A stretch of 64,000 nucleotides of DNA, taken from positions 62,001 through 126,000 of the forward strand of contig JALUTQ010000007.1 in NCBI GenBank assembly GCA_032718865.1. Direction: 5' to 3'. Below, in pieces: positions 60,227 to 64,000 of the stretch (the stretch's first letter is position 1; each line of letters begins with the position of its first letter). Origin of the DNA: Tilletia caries (Eukaryota; Basidiomycota; Exobasidiomycetes; Tilletiales; Tilletiaceae). Below the pieces are notes generated by a model. The model saw only the letters and a list, made by a program, of their open reading frames with translations. It ran no database searches and had not been told where the DNA came from. A program made the translations under genes and the position numbers.

Positions 60227-63200
60227 TCATATTGTTGCCGCCTCCCTCAGCTGCTTTGTTATGAATTTGATAGGATCACCCTCGTTAGGGCGCTTCGAAT
60301 CGTCGCCTTCGCCTTCGTCGAAGTTAACTCGAACGCCCGGTCCCAATTTGGTCAGGTACCTGTCATCCAATTCCTTCTCGACGTTGTCTCGGACCATCTT
60401 CAGAAGGTCGGGATGATCGGACGGTAGACCGTTTCGCTCGAGTGTCTGCAGGAGATCCGGCATGAATTCCGCGCACAGCTGCTCGCGTATCAGCCGCTGT
60501 TTCATAAGGCGAAGTAGAGGTTCAGCATGGGGATTATTGCGGATGATTCGCGAAGGTATCACTGCGATGGTCACTCACCCGCTCCGCTACCTTCAATTCG
60601 TACATGTCCGCGTTGAACCCGATGAAATCCAAAGCCACGCTCCTCCTGCCCACCTCCAGTTTGCCTTTTTCATCAGGTAGTTGACCAACGTACGGGGCAA
60701 CGTTGCGGAGCTCAGCCCCGCCCTCGCCAGTGTCTTGCAAGAACTGGGACAAGGTGTTGACAGCGGTCAGTAGCCAAGGACACTTCCTTGCACCAGCAAC
60801 GGCCTCCTGCCCGGCCAGCATACGGAAGGCCATCTCCGCTTCGCCAGCGTCGAAGAGAATGACGCCAACGGTGCTGACGACCTGCGAAGGTGACTCCGTC
60901 CGAAATGTAAAGCCGGGTTGGACGATCAGCGCGTTGTAGACCTTCTGGAGCACATGCAGGCAACGAAGATGCAAGCTGCACGTATTGAACTTCAACGCTT
61001 GCATTTCGCCGTCGAGGCCAGTGGCGAGTACCGTAAGCAGCTGTTCGAGTTTGTACGTCTTCGTCTTTCGAGCTTTCTTCAGGGCCTTGCCTTTGAGTTG
61101 CCCGTGCTCTTCACGTGCGACAAGATCGGTCACGAATGCCTCGATGTTCCCGATGTCGACGTCTCTGCGACTGTCAGGACGAATGAATCGATCGCGGAAT
61201 AAGGAGACGATCGACGAGGTTCGTTGCTGGAGCTTTCTATAATCATGCCCCGCCCGAACCGGTCGGTAGCAATCCTTCAAGGACGACGGTGGCCGAGTTC
61301 CGTTCCGGAGTGATCGCAGGAGGGTGATGTTGGCATTCTCGGCCTGCATGAAGCAGATTCGCGCATCCTCAGCGGTGGTAGGGACCTTGCCTGCGAACAT
61401 GTCGACTTTGTCGTACTGCTCCATCGCGAAGTCCAAATCGGGCCAAGACGGGAAGCTCTCTGGGCGTTCGACCCCGAAGGTCTTGCAGGCGTGGTAGAGG
61501 TGACACATCGCCCAAACGACGTCCCACTTGTTCGCAACGGCAAGTCCGAAGTCCTGGAAGATGAGGTACAGCCGGAAGAGGACGACCCCACATAGCAGGG
61601 GGCTGCGCTGGAAAAGCATGCGCCTGGGTATTATGCGCTGTATGGTCGGATGTAATGACATGAGTTCGTCCTTCATGCAATTCACGATGTCGTCTTCCGA
61701 AGCCCGCATCTCGAGGTCCTTGCGAAGACTTTCGTTCTGAAGCGCATAATCGGAGGGTCGACCGTCGATTTCGGCCTCGACTCTCTGGTACTCTTCGATG
61801 GTCAACTTCATTTGGGTGGCGGCCTGTCGGAGTTCGTCATGCGCGCGCTGGGTTCCGGAGAGGAGAATGAAGTTGATATCGACGAAGATCTGGGCGCAAG
61901 TTACGTCGTGCAACGTGCACTTGCCGGTGTCTATGATGCTGCCAATGGATCGGGCCATCTCGTCGTCTTCGTAGATAGCGTCGATGAAGGGCGGGCGCAC
62001 ACCAGATCGGGAGTTATGCGCGGTCTGATGGCTGGCCCACTGCTGCGTCCTTTTGAGTCCGGAGTGAATGAAGTGGTAGTCCATGTATGTCTCTTCGAGG
62101 AGGTATCGGGCCTGCTCCCAACGCTGCGGAGTCTCCATTGTGAAGGGGTTGAGTGAGGGATTAAAGAGGCCTTTGCTGACATCGTACTGGTTATAGCCTT
62201 TGCCATGATTTTTCTTGAGGGTGAAAATCTCCATGACTTCCCAAGTCGGGACCATCAAGCTTTCGTACAGGTGCTGATGATAGAGGTCGTCCGCCTTGAC
62301 ATCGCCGGACCAGGTGTAACCATCTAAGTGGTCACGATCGTAGTGCCGCTCCGAAATGTATGCAATGGTTGCCAGCCAGAGTCCTTGGAAGTCACCTCCG
62401 AAGTGAGGCAAGATCCGCTTCATGAGCTCGTCGTTTGTCTTCTTGAGCACTTCCAAAGCGGTGTTAGTCGTGACAGAGACTGTGACGAGATCGCGCTGGC
62501 CCATTCCGTACTTGGCCCAAAGCTTGTGTATGAATGACCGGTTTTCCCGAATGTCGTCGAGGAAGATGAGAACATCCATGATCATCTCGTCGGTGGTGTC
62601 TACCACATCGAAGTCGATCTCGGCGACAGACACTGCTGTTTCTGGTCCGTTGCGAGGCTGCTCGAGGTGGATCACGGCAGGCTCTTGATCGTCGTTGTCC
62701 TGAGTGTCGGCATCGTCGGTTGTGAAGTCGGCCAGGGTGGCGAAGCGGTTCGAAGCTGGCTGGTCGCGAGTTTTGGGCTTACTGTTAGCGCTGAGCTTGC
62801 GGAGTAAGGCTGCTTCGCGGGCCTCATGGAGAATGCTGCCGACCTGACGGAGGACGTCAATGAAATATTCGTGGGTGTAGGTGGACAGGTCGGGGTCGGG
62901 CAAGTAGCGCTTGAGCGTAGAGAGACGCAAACCGATGCAGCGCCGGATGAGTTGCAGAAGCTCGATTGGGATTTCCACTTCCTTCTCGACCAAGAATTCG
63001 GCAATTTCGACGTACTGGTGGACTCTGATGATGTAGCTCCCGGGTTGCACCTCGGCTAGTGGGACAGCAGCAACGGATGACCTGACTTCGCCGGTTTGCA
63101 CCTCGCCTTGAGCGGGGGTAGCGACGGACGGCTTGGCATCGTCGTGGACGTCGTCGTTCGCATCACCGGCGTCGTCTTCCTGGCCGTCGGCACCTTCCTC

Positions 63201-63434
63201 TTTCTGGCGCTGGAGCTTCTTGTTGGCTTTCTTCTTTGCGTTCCTTTTTGCGTTCTTCTTTGCGTGCTTTGCGGTCTTGATGATCCCGCCATCTTGGCCG
63301 GCGAGAAGGGGATGGGCGGAGACATCGAAGTTGGTGAGCGGATAGCCGGCCTGAACTGCCGCGCGGGCGAGCCAACTGGAAATGGTAGAAGTGTCCGCCT
63401 TGCTCTGATGATATCGCGAACGCACGAGAGGCAT
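60227..63434 (-). CDS. DUF6604-type large fungal protein, function unknown
   Basis: Begins MPLVRSRYHQSKADTSTISS and continues WLARAAVQAGYPLTNFD, the N-terminal pattern of fungal DUF6604 proteins. Residues ~70-100 form a Lys-rich helix (KTAKHAKKNAKRNAKKKANKK), probably nuclear targeting. The core is helical: VEIAEFLVEKEVEIPIELLQ, IFLDDIRENRSFIHKLWAKY, LPHFGGDFQGLWLATIAYIS, CAQIFVDINFILLSGTQRAH, then a charged C-terminal half. One intron (82 nt, GTGAGTGACC...GAAACAG, about 60497-60578) joins KVAER to RLIREQLCAEFMPDLLQTL; the frame ends GDPIKFITKQLREAATI at 60227. An ATG 15 codons upstream (63479) is possible. No catalytic motif is recognised. About 1.04 thousand residues, normal for the family. 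Confidence 0.78.
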
Positions 63435-63880
63435 CGTGTCGGACCGGCGCGGCAGAAGTATGAGCGCTTGACCGAGCAAGAATTAAGTGTTGGCTGGCTG
63501 GCGCGAGCGACTCTGGAAGGGAGAATCAGGGAGTGTTCAGCAGCAGCAGCTTCGGCCCACCAGCGCCCAGCACCGCGCACTCACTTATTCGCCCACCGTT
63601 CTCTCTGACCGTGAGCTCCTTCCCCACCGTTGACCTTCGCTTTTGCTCGGCGGTGAGCTGGGTCGAGGATCGACATTCGACACCCGAAACTGGCGCGACA
63701 CGAAGCTGCCCAGCGATTCATGCCGCATGCGGGGGAAAGGACAAACGAAGGGGATGGTGACTTGCGTCACGTGCACTGGTTCACAACGCACCGACGTCAG
63801 CCTTTTGGAAGATTCCTTCTGACCAGTGGCCACCACAACCCACAGCACGCAAAAGGGCCCACCAAACCCCATAAGTAACC
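63435..63880. other. Divergent promoter region at right edge
   Basis: About 450 bp between DUF6604 and the putative gene starting at 63881. No motif stands out. Confidence 0.45.
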
Positions 63881-63914
63881 ATGGCACTCGTACAAAAGCA
63901 GGAAGAAGGATCTG
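63881..63914 (+). CDS. Possible first exon of a gene running off the window
   Basis: ATGGCACTCG follows AGTAACC, a favourable start context, and reads MALVQKQEEGS before GTGCGT, a donor-like site at 63915. Unspliced, the frame ends at TAG two codons later, so an intron is required. The rest lies beyond the window; the gene cannot be identified. Confidence 0.25.
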
Positions 63915-64000
63915 GTGCGTAGATAAAATAGCAGTCCTCGCTCATGTGTAAGGGCAGGCAGAGAAAAAAAAGCTCACTCCTTCTTTCCTTTCCAAATCGA

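Overview
The window looks like nuclear DNA from a filamentous or dimorphic fungus, most likely a basidiomycete. Genes are split by short (about 40-100 nt) GT-AG introns, are closely spaced on both strands, and carry long Ser/Ala/Gly/Gln-rich stretches. The housekeeping set is typically fungal (exocyst Sec10, UCS-type myosin chaperone, RNA polymerase III largest subunit, dysferlin-domain peroxin, Tsc10). Placement below basidiomycete level is not claimed. No tRNA, rRNA or CRISPR array was recognised.

Layout. 1-9.2 kb: an acidic 3' gene fragment, a replicative DNA ligase I (minus) and exocyst Sec10 (plus). 9.8-12.3 kb: a small secreted protein and a SurE-like secreted phosphatase whose frame holds a TGA inside a 51-nt intron-like segment. 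12.3-13.1 kb: an 817-bp element with 21-bp terminal inverted repeats and 18 exact copies of TTTGCCTCC in both orientations. 14.5-23.5 kb: an accessory block with an intact unknown 393-residue gene, a divergent large repeat-associated gene with apparent lesions, an intact Tc1/mariner-type DDE transposase with its own intron, and a second unknown gene with an apparent C-terminal frameshift. 23.5-25.3 kb is gene-poor.

25.3-41.8 kb is a dense conserved block: polysaccharide deacetylase, peroxisomal membrane peroxin, a 1059-residue class 3 lipase of diacylglycerol-lipase type, a UCS-domain chaperone and RPC1. 41.8-48.4 kb has no convincing large protein gene but is full of splice-site-like signals on the plus strand. 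It contains a roughly 257-bp tandem duplication and a frameshifted fragment resembling the Gly/Arg-rich N-terminus of fibrillarin. 48.5-64 kb is conserved again: Tsc10 and kynurenine aminotransferase (divergent), a 1.7-kilo-residue low-complexity protein with a Cys-rich C-terminus, a HAD-family hydrolase, a DUF6604 protein and the probable first exon of a gene leaving the window.

The conserved genes act independently (replication, secretion, sphingolipid and tryptophan metabolism, transcription, wall and lipid metabolism). The two accessory regions (12-25 kb and 42-48 kb) are where unusual biology is most likely: the motif-array element and the divergent gene pair in the first, and the spliced-looking gene desert in the second.
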